Shown: in pieces, positions 29,806 through 41,540 of the stretch
How the letters are laid out: every line of letters begins with the position of its first letter
How positions within the stretch are numbered: the stretch's first letter is position 1
Origin: Qipengyuania xiamenensis
GTDB taxonomy: Bacteria; Pseudomonadota; Alphaproteobacteria; Sphingomonadales; Sphingomonadaceae
DNA: 64,000 bases
NCBI RefSeq assembly: GCF_019711495.1
Contig: NZ_JAIGNM010000001.1
Coordinates: forward strand, 496,001 to 560,000
Direction of reading: 5' to 3'
Notes under the pieces: generated by a model
The model's input: the letters and a program-made list of their open reading frames with translations, nothing else
Database searches by the model: none
Told to the model about the DNA's origin: nothing
Position numbers and translations under genes: made by a program

Positions 29806-31125
29806 CTAGCTATTTACCCACCGATAGACCGGCCCGAACCCGACCAGCGCGGCTCCCACGAAGGGTAACGCCACGACCCATAGCCGCACGCCGGTTACGC
29901 CCTCGGGGCTGGCGATGCTGATGGCGGCGGTCATGGCGAGGCCGACACAAATCGCGATCATGCCGATAACGAGGCGCAAGTGCGGGACCGGGGTCTCGCG
30001 CTTGGCAGCTCCCATTCCTCGCTCGTAGCGGGCGAAGATGGCGATCAGCGGGAGCAAGACGGCGATGTAGAGCGCGAACCAGACGGGGCGGCTCCACCAC
30101 CATTCGGCCGTCCCCGGCATGACGCGCAGGCCCACACCTCCTGACAGCCATGCAGCGACCATCACCAGCACGTAAGATGTCAGGTGCCAGAGATAGACCG
30201 TCATGATCATGCCGTTCATCAGCACCGTCGCGGTCCAGACCGAGAGGTTATCGAGGAGTTTGCGGCCCCATGGCTCCACCGCGACCACTAACCCCGTCTG
30301 CATCATCCCGAGCACCAGCAAGGCAAGCGTCGGCGGCATGGAGTTGGAGATGTCGGCACCGGGCACCCCGATCATGGCAATTGGGTACACTCCGAAAACC
30401 GTCATATAGATCAGCAGGCCGAGCGAGATGGCGAACATCTTGAGCCCGATTGCCGGCGTCATTTTCCCCTTTTGCCAAGCGTAGCCGAGGTCGTGGATCG
30501 TCAGCCAGACGAACAGGAAATTCAGGAAGTTGATGTAAGGCACACCGCGCTCGAACGTCAGCCAATCGACGGCCACCGCAGCCAACAGGAATAGGGCGGT
30601 GCTCCACCCGCCTGTCTTCTCCCACAGCTTCCACGTAAGCGGCGCGAGTGCGGTCACCAACAAATACACGCTAAGGAACCACACCGGGATCAGCGCGAGG
30701 AACACTGCCATGCGCACCGTCTCGCGCGCCATGCCGACCTGCGTCGCGATAAAGGCGAAGGCTGCCCACACCAGCAGCACGGGGAAGACCGGGTTGATGA
30801 GGCGCTGGATGCGGCTGGCGAACCAGTCCGAATAATGGCCGTTCTTGGTGCGGGTCGAGGCCCAGCTCACCCCGTTCGAATAGCCGCCGACGAGGAAGAA
30901 GATCGGCATGACCTGGAAACCCCAGGTGAGCCACTGCGTCCAAGGCAGGATGCCGAGCAAATGCCCGCCGACCACCTCGCCATCCACCCCGATATAGGGC
31001 GCAGCGACCAGCCAGTGGCCGACCACCACCGCGAGGATGGACAATGCGCGCAGGAAATCGACATAGCGGTTACGCTCAGGCGGCGCCTGTTCCGCCAGCG
31101 ATTTCGCCTTGTTCCACAATCCCAT
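29806..31125 (-). CDS. Membrane acyltransferase family 3 (OafA/YrhL type)
   Basis: A 439-residue protein with about 10 membrane helices. The conserved start RYVDFLRALSILAVVVGHW carries the His of this family, which moves acyl groups onto sugars or lipids at the membrane. MPIFFLVGGYSNG and PVWFLSVYLL are further family marks. No SGNH domain follows. The acceptor is unknown. Confidence 0.88.
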   Translation of the reverse strand: MGLWNKAKSLAEQAPPERNRYVDFLRALSILAVVVGHWLVAAPYIGVDGEVVGGHLLGILPWTQWLTWGFQVMPIFFLVGGYSNGVSWASTRTKNGHYSDWFASRIQRLINPVFPVLLVWAAFAFIATQVGMARETVRMAVFLALIPVWFLSVYLLVTALAPLTWKLWEKTGGWSTALFLLAAVAVDWLTFERGVPYINFLNFLFVWLTIHDLGYAWQKGKMTPAIGLKMFAISLGLLIYMTVFGVYPIAMIGVPGADISNSMPPTLALLVLGMMQTGLVVAVEPWGRKLLDNLSVWTATVLMNGMIMTVYLWHLTSYVLVMVAAWLSGGVGLRVMPGTAEWWWSRPVWFALYIAVLLPLIAIFARYERGMGAAKRETPVPHLRLVIGMIAICVGLAMTAAISIASPEGVTGVRLWVVALPFVGAALVGFGPVYRWVNS

Positions 31126-31241
31126 GCTGCGCGTCCCCTACCCCGTTTCCCGTCTCGCTATGCCAAATGCCGGGCCTCTGGGAAAGCGACTACGAGGTAG
31201 CGGTTAATGGCCCATCAACACCTCTGACCTAGGGAGAGTTC

Positions 31242-32003
31242 ATGGCTTCAGACCTGCTCATCAACCATCGGGTCGTGAAAAACACCGCGATCATCGCTGG
31301 TACGCTCACCGCAGGATCGTTGTTTTGCACGCTGATCGTCATGGCGTTCCAGCCCAGCAATGGCGAGAATATAGGCCTCGCGCTCTCGCTGGCATTCGTG
31401 ATCCCGCTGGTGTGCAGCATCCCGGTCGGACTTTACGTCACCTCGCAAGGGGAAATGCTGGCGCAGCTCAATGCCCTGCTCGAGCATGAGGCTACTCACG
31501 ATGCGCTGACTGACCTGCCCAACAGGCGCGCATTTTTCGACGCGCTCGAACGTCAACTGGATGCCGGGGAAGAGGCAGGGCTACTCCTGATCGACGCCGA
31601 CCGATTCAAGTCTCTGAATGACAGCCACGGGCACCATACGGGTGACGAGGCGCTCAAGGCGCTCTCCCGACTTTTCGCCGAGGAAGTTCCTGCAGAGGCA
31701 TTGGTCGCAAGGCTCGGCGGTGAAGAATTCGGCGTGCTGCTTCCCGATGCCACGCTCGCACAAGCACGCGATTGCGCCGAAAACCTGCGCAAGCGCGTAG
31801 CTGAATTCGACTTCCGCTCGCCCGAAGGTGCATCCTGCCCTCTGAGCATCAGTATCGGCATCGACGTCCTGCGTATTGAGGATCGCCCTTTCCCGCTCAA
31901 AGGCGCGGATCATGCGCTTTATGCGGCCAAGCAGGACGGTCGGAACCGCGTTTCCATTTACACGCCGCCGTCCGCGCCCACCCGCGACGAAAAGGCTGCC
32001 TGA
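31242..32003 (+). CDS. Diguanylate cyclase (membrane, GGDEF)
   Basis: Makes c-di-GMP from GTP. The 253-residue product has two N-terminal membrane helices (about 17-36 and 46-66), a short coil, then a GGDEF domain starting DALTDLPNRR, with LLIDADRFKSLND and an intact active site GGEEF. No RxxD inhibitory site stands before GGEEF. A gggagag ribosome site precedes the ATG. It has no obvious operon partner. Confidence 0.93.
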   Translation: MASDLLINHRVVKNTAIIAGTLTAGSLFCTLIVMAFQPSNGENIGLALSLAFVIPLVCSIPVGLYVTSQGEMLAQLNALLEHEATHDALTDLPNRRAFFDALERQLDAGEEAGLLLIDADRFKSLNDSHGHHTGDEALKALSRLFAEEVPAEALVARLGGEEFGVLLPDATLAQARDCAENLRKRVAEFDFRSPEGASCPLSISIGIDVLRIEDRPFPLKGADHALYAAKQDGRNRVSIYTPPSAPTRDEKAA

Positions 32004-32084
32004 CCGCTGTAACAGCGCTTCTTGATTGCCACGCGCCCTGCCCCACTGCTAGCGGCGCGGCAAACGCAACCAAGGTGCCTGCCC

Positions 32085-33311
32085 ATGTCCGATATCAAGC
32101 GCGTCGTCCTCGCCTATTCCGGCGGCCTCGACACTTCCGTCATCGCCAAGTGGCTCGAAGTCGAGCGCGGGCTGGAAGTCGTGACCTTCACCGCCGATCT
32201 CGGCCAGGGCGAGGAAATCGAGCCGGCGCGCGAAAAGGCCCGCGCGATGGGCATTCCTGACAAGCACATCTTCATCGAGGACCTGCGCGAGGAATTCGTG
32301 CGCGATTTCGTTTTCCCGATGATGCGCGCCAATGCCCGCTACGAAGGCGACTATCTGCTCGGCACCAGCATCGCGCGCCCGCTGATCTCCAAGCGCCTCG
32401 TCGAAATCGCGCATGAGACAAATGCCGATGCCATCGCCCACGGCGCGACGGGCAAGGGCAATGACCAGGTGCGCTTCGAATTGTCGGCCTACGCGCTCGA
32501 CCCGGATATCAAGGTCATTGCGCCGTGGCGTGAATGGGACCTCACGAGCCGCACTGCGCTGATCGCGTGGGCCGAGGCGCACCAGATCGCCGTGCCGAAG
32601 GACAAGCGCGGCGAGAGCCCCTTCTCGACCGACGCAAACCTCCTGCACACCTCGTCGGAGGGCAAGGTGCTTGAGGATCCGTGGGAAGAGACCCCCGACT
32701 ACGTCTATTCGCGCACCGACCATCCCGAGGATGCGCCCGATACGCCCGAATACATCACGATCGACTTCGAAAGGGGTGACGGCACCGCTCTCAATGGTGA
32801 GGCGATGAGTCCCGCCACACTACTGACCGCGCTCAACGATCTTGGCCGCAAGCATGGCATCGGCCGCCTCGACCTGGTCGAGAACCGCTTCGTCGGCATG
32901 AAGAGCCGCGGCATGTACGAAACCCCCGGCGGCGAGATCTACGCCCGCGCGCATCGCGGCATCGAGCAGATCACGCTCGATCGCGGTGCGGCGCACCTCA
33001 AGGACGAACTCATGCCGCGCTATGCCGAGCTGGTGTACAATGGCCTGTGGTTCAGCCCCGAGCGCGAGATGTTGCAGGCGGCGATCGACCTCAGCCAGGA
33101 AAAGGTCAGCGGCACTGTTCGCCTCAAGCTCTACAAGGGAAATGCCATGGTGGTTGGCCGCAAGTCGGACAACTCGCTCTATTCCGAAGCGCACGTTACC
33201 TTCGAGGATGACGCAGGCGCCTACGACCAGAAGGATGCGGAAGGCTTCATCAAGCTCAACGCGCTCCGCCTGCGCCTGCTCGCCCAGAGGGATCATGGGC
33301 GGGATCGGTAG
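32085..33311 (+). CDS. argG: Argininosuccinate synthase
   Basis: Joins citrulline and aspartate with ATP in arginine synthesis. The 408-residue product starts with the ATP-pyrophosphatase loop AYSGGLDTS and carries [28 protein letters not shown] and the C-terminal [15 protein letters not shown]. The start at 32085 matches the family; an earlier in-frame ATG would add 21 unrelated residues. A gene-free stretch of about 940 bases follows. Confidence 0.97.
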   Translation: MSDIKRVVLAYSGGLDTSVIAKWLEVERGLEVVTFTADLGQGEEIEPAREKARAMGIPDKHIFIEDLREEFVRDFVFPMMRANARYEGDYLLGTSIARPLISKRLVEIAHETNADAIAHGATGKGNDQVRFELSAYALDPDIKVIAPWREWDLTSRTALIAWAEAHQIAVPKDKRGESPFSTDANLLHTSSEGKVLEDPWEETPDYVYSRTDHPEDAPDTPEYITIDFERGDGTALNGEAMSPATLLTALNDLGRKHGIGRLDLVENRFVGMKSRGMYETPGGEIYARAHRGIEQITLDRGAAHLKDELMPRYAELVYNGLWFSPEREMLQAAIDLSQEKVSGTVRLKLYKGNAMVVGRKSDNSLYSEAHVTFEDDAGAYDQKDAEGFIKLNALRLRLLAQRDHGRDR

Positions 33312-33396
33312 AAAATTTCGTCTGGAAATTGCTTCGGGGGCTGAAAATTACGCCCCCAGCACTTCGGCGTTCCGATTTTTGCGACGAACGGTTGAC

Positions 33397-33440
33397 TTAT
33401 CCACCCCCCTCCACAGCGAAAAGCGGGGAAAGTGGATAAC
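33397..33440. repeat. Inverted pair of DnaA-box-like 9-mers
   Basis: TTATCCACC at 33397-33405 and GTGGATAAC at 33432-33440 share an eight-base inverted repeat (ttatccac/gtggataa). Each is one base from the DnaA box TTATCCACA. The spacer has c-rich and g-rich runs, so an RNA hairpin is as likely as a protein site. Confidence 0.4.
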
Positions 33441-33534
33441 TCGCCTCTTGCGAGCTTGAAGAATCGGTCGATCAGGCGCAGCTTCAATTCATCGGAACGG
33501 CGAAGAAAGCTTCCAGCCAAGACGGTCTAACGAC

Positions 33535-34030
33535 TTGAAAGGCAAAGGAAATTCGGAACCGGAAAGACGCAGCGGGATCTGTCCGCGCACATCTCGAGAC
33601 CCTCGTGCAGAAGGTTCAGACCGGACGCAAGGCGGGTCGATGACGGAAGTGCGAAGGTTTCCTGTTGCGAGCCGGACCAACCCGGCCGAATGCCGAAGGT
33701 GGCGTCGTATAAAGGTCTTCGGACCGGAAGGCGATGTGACCGTTCGAGGCACCGGCCACCAACGGAAGGTCAGGCTGCGGAACCGCCCGTTGAAGCGCGG
33801 CTGGGCAAGGTAAGCGAACGATCTTCGGATCGCGACGCGACCGACACCGGGCCGAGTGGAGGGTAGATCCGGATGCCGGTGCGAGCGCCGGTGATAGAAC
33901 CAGATGACTGTTTTCGGACAGCCTGAAGGGAAAACATCGGATGCCAAGTCTGCGTCCCTCAAACTTCGGTTTAAGGAACACGGCCACGCATCGGTGAGAG
34001 TGGGGTCGGCAGCGATGCCGGCCCCATTTG
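33535..34030 (+). ncRNA. Candidate large structured RNA after argG
   Basis: A gene-free stretch of nearly 500 bases with many short perfect hairpins closed by stable tetraloops. Four have UUCG loops: 33714-33725, 33819-33832, 33908-33921 and 33961-33972. One 10-base stem has a GCGA (GNRA) loop at 34002-34025 and could mark the 3' end. The open frames across it are Arg/Pro-rich on both strands and lack coding character. The plus strand is favoured because UUCG appears there; on the minus strand these loops read CGAA. RNase P, tmRNA and SRP RNA consensus strings were looked for and not seen. The ends are approximate, and more pairing (33440-33454) suggests it may begin earlier. Confidence 0.5.
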
Positions 34031-34253
34031 CTATGGGTCAATGCTGTTTTGACGCATTCAAAGAGCCGCCGAGCAGGGATCGAATCATCTGCTGGTGGCC
34101 TTTCACTGTGACACCCCCAAAATGCTGTAGGACAGCGCTTTCCTGGCTCGAGACGCGCCGAAACGTGGCCATTTCGGGGCAGTTTCCGTTCACGTTAACG
34201 ACTCTCGCGAAGACCTCGCCTATATCCTCCCGAACCAGACGGGAGGTCCATTC

Positions 34254-34766
34254 ATGGCCAAACGCGCGTTTCGCAGCGTGCTCTTCCTTGCAGCCCTGGC
34301 GCTGCCCGGCACCGCCGGTCATTCCGAAGAGCCCGAAGCCAAGGTAATCTCAGAACCGACATTCGAAGCGCATTTTGCGCCCTATACAGAGCTGCCCGAT
34401 ACACCCGAGGCTGGCCCTGGCGTGGTCGATATCGACACCTTCGAACCGCCGATCGAGGAAGGACCGGCAAGCACTTCCCTCGGCAGCGGCGTTGCCTCCT
34501 ATTACGGCCGCCGTTTCCACGGTCGCCGCACGGCGAGTGGCGAGCGGTTCGACATGAACGCCTATACCGCCGCTCACAAGACGCTGCCCTTCGGCAGCAT
34601 GGTCGAGGTCACCAACCCGCGCACGGGCAAGTCGGTGATCGTGCGCATCAACGATCGCGGCCCCTTCACTCCCGGCCGTACGATCGACCTGTCACGCGCT
34701 GCGGCAGAGGAGATCGGCCTGGTCCGCCGCGGCCACGGCACCGTGGAGCTGGCACTCCTCGACTAA
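34254..34766 (+). CDS. RlpA-family septal ring lytic transglycosylase-like protein
   Basis: A 170-residue exported protein with a double-psi barrel RlpA domain: [44 protein letters not shown] and [12 protein letters not shown]. The Asp in INDRGPF is the catalytic position in RlpA relatives, which cut peptidoglycan strands lacking stem peptides. The signal peptide is [19 protein letters not shown]; no lipobox or SPOR domain is present, so it is the short form. Confidence 0.9.
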   Translation: MAKRAFRSVLFLAALALPGTAGHSEEPEAKVISEPTFEAHFAPYTELPDTPEAGPGVVDIDTFEPPIEEGPASTSLGSGVASYYGRRFHGRRTASGERFDMNAYTAAHKTLPFGSMVEVTNPRTGKSVIVRINDRGPFTPGRTIDLSRAAAEEIGLVRRGHGTVELALLD

Positions 34767-34810
34767 GCGAGGATTTTTCTCGCCCCACCGCACCCGCTAC
34801 TCGAGGGCGG

Positions 34811-35452
34811 TCACAGCTCCAGTTCGCTTACCTCTCGGAACGATCCGATCTTGCCGCGCGGGAAGGTGTTGAAGGCGATCGAGTAACGGTTCTCGTTCGA
34901 GTTGTTCACCTCGACATAGTGCTGGATCGCACTCGAGAAGAGCACCAGGTCCCCCTCCTTCGGCACCACCGCATTGCGCGGCGTGTTGTAGACGTTCTGC
35001 TTCGCCTCGTGGACCTTCATCTCGATCTGGCGATAGCCGTTGTCGCGTTCGAAGATCATGTTGCCCGGCGGATTGGGCAGCGGCGCGTAGTAGAGCGAGC
35101 CCGAGATCAGCGAGTTCGAGTGCGTGTGCGCATGCATGCCGACGCCCGGCGGGTTCATCAGCGACCAGCTTTGCGTGACGGCGAGCTGGTGCGAGATCCC
35201 CATCACCTCGCGCGCGAACACGTCCAGCGCCTCGTCCACGGCCTTCTTGATGCTCTTCATCTCCGGCCGGTCGAACAGGCGAAGCTCTTCCGAGATGTGG
35301 TTCACCTGGTTCGCATTCATCTTGAGCGACTGGATGAACTTCACCTGTTTCGGCGAAATCGCATCCTTGATGTTCATCACGAAATATGGCTCTGCGAAGA
35401 GCGGTTTGACATCGAAAGCGCGCGCAGGCGCAGACTTGGCAGCTGTGGCCAT
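34811..35452 (-). CDS. Putative 2OG-Fe(II) oxygenase (TIGR02466 type)
   Basis: A 213-residue cytoplasmic protein. A jelly-roll core with candidate iron ligands His in MHAHTHSNS and His in SAIQHYVEV, and the 2-oxoglutarate-binding Arg in ENRYSIAFN, matches the conserved family of putative 2OG oxygenases that starts with a PLFAEPYF-type strand. The substrate is unknown. It converges with the RlpA gene. Confidence 0.82.
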   Translation of the reverse strand: MATAAKSAPARAFDVKPLFAEPYFVMNIKDAISPKQVKFIQSLKMNANQVNHISEELRLFDRPEMKSIKKAVDEALDVFAREVMGISHQLAVTQSWSLMNPPGVGMHAHTHSNSLISGSLYYAPLPNPPGNMIFERDNGYRQIEMKVHEAKQNVYNTPRNAVVPKEGDLVLFSSAIQHYVEVNNSNENRYSIAFNTFPRGKIGSFREVSELEL

Positions 35453-35528
35453 GATGCAGTCCCCTAATTTAACCCCGCCGCCACGATAACTCCGCCGGCG
35501 CGCGGTTCAAGGGGATGCGCCAATTCCT

Positions 35529-35957
35529 TCAACCGCTCAGCTGTCCGCGCAGGGCACCGCGCGGATAGGCATCGGTGTGCACGTCGACATAGTAGTCCGC
35601 AGGCCGCGCGATCATCGCATCGATGGTCTCACCCGACACGCCGGTACAGGTCTCGTCCATCGCCGACATCTGCAGCGCGACGAGCTCGCGCCCGTTCTTG
35701 CCGCGCTTCCCGCTATGGACATGCGCGGAGGTCACCTCCCCCACGCCCTTGGCTTCGAGATAGTAGCACAGGCTCTGCGCGGCAGGTTCGGCATAGGCGT
35801 TGAAATCGCCATAGGCCTCCTCCCCCGCGCCGCCGCCGACGACGTCTTCTCCGTAGAGGTTTGCGCTCAGCACCGACCCGGATTGCGCACTTGCGCCCAT
35901 GTAGAGCGCCGCCACGGCAATACCGGTCAGTGCGATTACCCATGGTCTGAGTTTCAT
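35529..35957 (-). CDS. Secreted CHRD domain protein
   Basis: A 142-residue exported protein with a signal peptide (MKLRPWVIALTGIAVAALYM, cut near ASAQ). The CHRD signature is HVHSGKRGKNGRELV and, at the end, YYVDVHTDAYPRGALRGQL. CHRD domains occur in chordin and in many bacterial secreted proteins of unknown role. The strong ribosome site aaggag decides the start at 35957 over a longer frame to 36026. Confidence 0.88.
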   Translation of the reverse strand: MKLRPWVIALTGIAVAALYMGASAQSGSVLSANLYGEDVVGGGAGEEAYGDFNAYAEPAAQSLCYYLEAKGVGEVTSAHVHSGKRGKNGRELVALQMSAMDETCTGVSGETIDAMIARPADYYVDVHTDAYPRGALRGQLSG

Positions 35958-36104
35958 GACCGGTCTCCTTTCCTGTGAGACCGTGCGCCCGCAAGCGGGA
36001 CCCCGAGTGCGGGCCCGGTCCCGCAAAAGGCAGTATATACCCCTTTTGTTCTCAGCGGAAGCGCAATGTGAGCGCCGAGTGGGACAGCGCCTACACGCTC
36101 GTGC

Positions 36105-36200
36105 TTATCGGCGTCGGCGGCCGACCATCCATTCGCTGAACAGCATCGCCACGACCAGGGCGCCCAGGATTGTGAGACAGATGACGAGCCAGTTGGCCAT
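36105..36200 (-). CDS. Single-pass membrane microprotein, 31 aa
   Basis: ATG at 36200, stop TAA at 36105-36107. The product starts MANWLVICLTILGALVV and ends in a basic GRRRR tail: one hydrophobic helix of about 20 residues with a positive cytoplasmic end. A ribosome site (ggag, 8 bases before ATG) supports it. No family is recognised. It may share direction with the CHRD gene about 150 bases downstream. Too short for routine gene calls. Confidence 0.6.
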   Translation of the reverse strand: MANWLVICLTILGALVVAMLFSEWMVGRRRR

Positions 36201-36352
36201 TTTGCAACTCCGATGCACGAGGCGGGAGCAATGCCGGAGCTTCTCTCAGTCGCCGGAAAGCCAGTATGTGGTCCGACGATGGGTAGTCATCTACCACCCC
36301 TCCCCCGGCGAGCGTTAAAACATAGGTTATAGCGCGACTACCATGTCACGGC

Positions 36353-36598
36353 TTGCCGCGTAGGAGAGACATTCGGGCAACAGTCCCGACACCCTCCTTC
36401 GAACTCCTCACCGCGCGGCAGGCGAGCCGGACCCTATTTGCCGCGTGGGCCGAACAGCTGGAGGCTTGCGAGAAACTCGGCCTCCCGCCGCGGCGAGAAG
36501 AGAGTGTGCCCCTCCCCGTGAGGACCGGCGGTGGGGGCGGGTTCGATAGTGACGAGAGCGTTCATGGTTCACCGCATGGTTTGAGTGAATCGGATTAG
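36353..36598 (+). CDS. Possible small protein of ~75-81 aa, uncertain start
   Basis: An open frame with GC-rich third positions and a plausible amphipathic helix (TARQASRTLFAAWAEQLEAC), ending in a glycine- and acid-rich tail. No ATG opens it: TTG at 36353 lacks a ribosome site, while ATT at 36371 has a ggagag just before it. The ATG nearby (36342) is in another frame and stops at once. It could be a real gene with a rare start, or a decayed remnant. It sits at the left edge of the low-G+C islet; the 165 bases between it and the TIR gene show nothing I can name. Confidence 0.35.
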   Translation: MPRRRDIRATVPTPSFELLTARQASRTLFAAWAEQLEACEKLGLPPRREESVPLPVRTGGGGGFDSDESVHGSPHGLSESD

Positions 36599-36763
36599 TT
36601 ATACTCGGATTGGCGGGTAGGACAGATGGTCATCCTTACCGGCTAGAATGAAGGTCGCTCGCCCAGACAGTTTTCTGTCGAAAGAGGTTTCTTGAACCTT
36701 TCTTACTAAAATTCCGACGCTTAGTAATCTCGAAAGACTCTCTCCGAAGGACTGAAGAAGAAA

Positions 36764-37675
36764 ATGAGCGAAACAGAAGGACCAAAATTCGAGGCAACAA
36801 AACTCGAGGGACTTTACCAGGTTCTCGACGGGGTTTCATGGATGGACAATCCGACGACCTCTGAGCTTTCCCAGTTCTCCGGCCTTGACCCGCGGACAGT
36901 GGGAAAGCTGGTGAAGAACGCCCAGAACCTAAATCTTGTCGAAAAACAGGAAGATGGCGGATTCATGTTGCTTACTTCTTATCCGTTCGACGGGACGCTC
37001 GAAGACAAATCAAGTGTGGTCAAAGACGCACTTTTGAAACTTCCAATCCTTCAATCAATGAGACAGTTTTTGTCTCTTGGTGAAGAAGAGGAAGATGCCC
37101 TTAGGAAAGCCGCTACTGTCTGTCGCTATGTGCCGTTCAACAAGAAAAACTTTGCTCCTCTCCTCACGTGGGCAAGAAACTTCGACGTTTTGAGAGGTGG
37201 CATCACTTCCGAAGATCTCCTCAACGATGCTGAAGAGAATAAAAAAGTTCGAAGGGAAAAAACGCCAAAGAAGGTTGTTGCCTTCTTGTCGCACAGCTCC
37301 GTGGACAAACCCTTCATTAGACAATTGGCGTCTGATCTAGATGCGGCAGGAATTTCCGTCTGGCTTGACGAGCAAAGGATTAAGGTCGGCGACTCAATCC
37401 CCGATAAGGTCAGTCAAGGACTGGCATCCTCTGACTATTTTTTGATCGCGTTGAGTGAAAGCTCGGTCAAAAGCGAGTGGGTCAAGAAGGAGCTCAGCAG
37501 TGCAATGCTTACCGAAATCAAGAAGAGGGAGGTTCATATTCTTCCGCTTCTTCTTGATGATGTTGACGTTCCGCATGGAATCGCTGACAAAAAATATGCA
37601 AATTTCGCGAGTTCTTACAAAGAAGGCCTCGCAGAACTAGTCGAGACGCTTAAGGACAAATCTAATGGCGAATGA
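36764..37675 (+). CDS. Winged-helix/TIR-domain protein, candidate defence effector
   Basis: 303 residues in two parts. Residues 13-75 look like a winged helix (TSELSQFSGLDPRTVGKLVKNA, then a beta wing), followed by a helical linker to about 165. Residues 171-300 are a TIR domain: VVAFLSHSSVDKPFIRQLA, ISVWLDEQRIKVGDSIPDKV, YFLIALSESSVKSEW and HILPLLLDDVD. Glu243 in WVKKEL is at the position of the catalytic Glu of TIR NADases, so NAD+ cleavage is plausible. Bacterial TIR proteins of this kind often kill or arrest phage-infected cells. It overlaps the next gene by 11 bases. Base use differs from neighbours: two 60-base lines in it count 50% and 40% G+C, against 73% in a line of uvrA. Confidence 0.85.
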   Translation: MSETEGPKFEATKLEGLYQVLDGVSWMDNPTTSELSQFSGLDPRTVGKLVKNAQNLNLVEKQEDGGFMLLTSYPFDGTLEDKSSVVKDALLKLPILQSMRQFLSLGEEEEDALRKAATVCRYVPFNKKNFAPLLTWARNFDVLRGGITSEDLLNDAEENKKVRREKTPKKVVAFLSHSSVDKPFIRQLASDLDAAGISVWLDEQRIKVGDSIPDKVSQGLASSDYFLIALSESSVKSEWVKKELSSAMLTEIKKREVHILPLLLDDVDVPHGIADKKYANFASSYKEGLAELVETLKDKSNGE

Positions 37676-38402
37676 AAACGGCGAACCCAAGCCGGGAGGC
37701 AAAACCGCTGCGCAGTTTCCAACTCACGATTTGGCACAATGCATTGCCTGGGCCGAACGTTTAGTAAGCAAGACGCACTCTGCGGCTCAACCGCTTGATA
37801 TTATCTATGCGGCAGTTGTCGATGCGAAGGGATGGCGCGGGCGTGCGAAACTCTCAGCGATGGAGCAATTTGGTCTAGCAATCTACGACGGAGACACGGT
37901 TGAAGCCACCGATCTAGCAAAGGAGATTTCGCGGGCACCAGAGGACGAAAGAGGTTCAAGTCTCAAATCAGCAGCACTGACACCAAAGCTTTTCAATGCA
38001 GTGTATTCGACGTTCAGTGGCGACAAAGTCAGCTTGGCAAAAATCCGTCAGAGGCTCTTAGAATTGGGCGCTCATCCCGACAAGGTCGAGAAATGTGTAG
38101 AGATTTATAGTGCCACATTGACCTTCGCCGACCTAGCTTCTCTGGAGGGGGACCAGCTGACCCACGGACAGGCTGCGAAGACAGCTCAGACATCAGGTTC
38201 GCTAAGCAGCAGCGAACAAGCACATGACATTCCGACAAGTACGGAAGATCAGGAGCTCGAAGAAACCCGAAATATGGAGCCTCAGAACTTCTTAGGCAGA
38301 GGCCGATCAGCCGTCGAAATAAATATCTCCATCGACTCCACGCTGGACGTCGAGAAGCTTGAACAGCATTTGAAGCTGCTGAAGAGATATGGCGCAATCT
38401 AA
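37665..38402 (+). CDS. Partner protein of the TIR gene, unknown family
   Basis: 245 residues starting inside the TIR gene's last codons (ATG at 37665, shared ATGGCGAATGA). Residues 15-160 are helical with a likely winged-helix-like core (PLDIIYAAVVDAKGWRGRAK, SLAKIRQRLLELGAHPDKVEK, YSATLTFADLA). A Ser/Glu-rich flexible linker (165-210) follows. The C-terminal element at 217-243 is a short strand plus amphipathic helix (VEINISIDSTLDVEKL). That tail type is familiar from helix-turn-helix proteins encoded with defence genes, and the body has a loose likeness to DUF5343; both are impressions. It probably senses or regulates for the TIR protein. Same low G+C as the TIR gene. Confidence 0.75.
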   Translation: MANENGEPKPGGKTAAQFPTHDLAQCIAWAERLVSKTHSAAQPLDIIYAAVVDAKGWRGRAKLSAMEQFGLAIYDGDTVEATDLAKEISRAPEDERGSSLKSAALTPKLFNAVYSTFSGDKVSLAKIRQRLLELGAHPDKVEKCVEIYSATLTFADLASLEGDQLTHGQAAKTAQTSGSLSSSEQAHDIPTSTEDQELEETRNMEPQNFLGRGRSAVEINISIDSTLDVEKLEQHLKLLKRYGAI

Positions 38403-38420
38403 GAATGGATTGAGTTCCAG

Positions 38421-41336
<2,916 letters not shown>

Positions 41337-41347
41337 GGAGGGAGCGT

Positions 41348-41362
41348 GTTCCGCAAATGTTC
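41348..41362 (-). promoter_or_regulatory. SOS box (LexA operator) of uvrA
   Basis: GTTC-N7-GTTC on the plus strand, exact match to the alphaproteobacterial LexA operator, 12-26 bases upstream of the uvrA ATG. It could also touch the divergent metalloprotease promoter. Confidence 0.85.
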
Positions 41363-41540
41363 TGTGGTGTCAAGCGAGTGCCTACCCGTCCAACAGACGC
41401 AGCGGCAATGTGTGCCCGATGTAGGAAGCATGCCGCAGTTTTGGAGGGGTCCCGTTTCGGGATGAGCCCTTTCCATTCATTGACGCGGGCGACGCGACGC
41501 GGAAGGGTACGCCCTATCGCAGAAATCCGGAGTCCCGTGC

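Noticed and set aside
33535..34030. RNase P RNA, tmRNA or SRP RNA as identity of this region
   Set aside because: The GGAAAGTCCGG-type core, a tag-peptide frame with a CCA end, and the GGAAGGAAGCA motif are all absent.
33535..34041. Overlapping small frames on both strands between argG and rlpA as protein genes
   Set aside because: Arg/Pro-rich products without domains or ribosome sites; the DNA is instead full of tetraloop hairpins.
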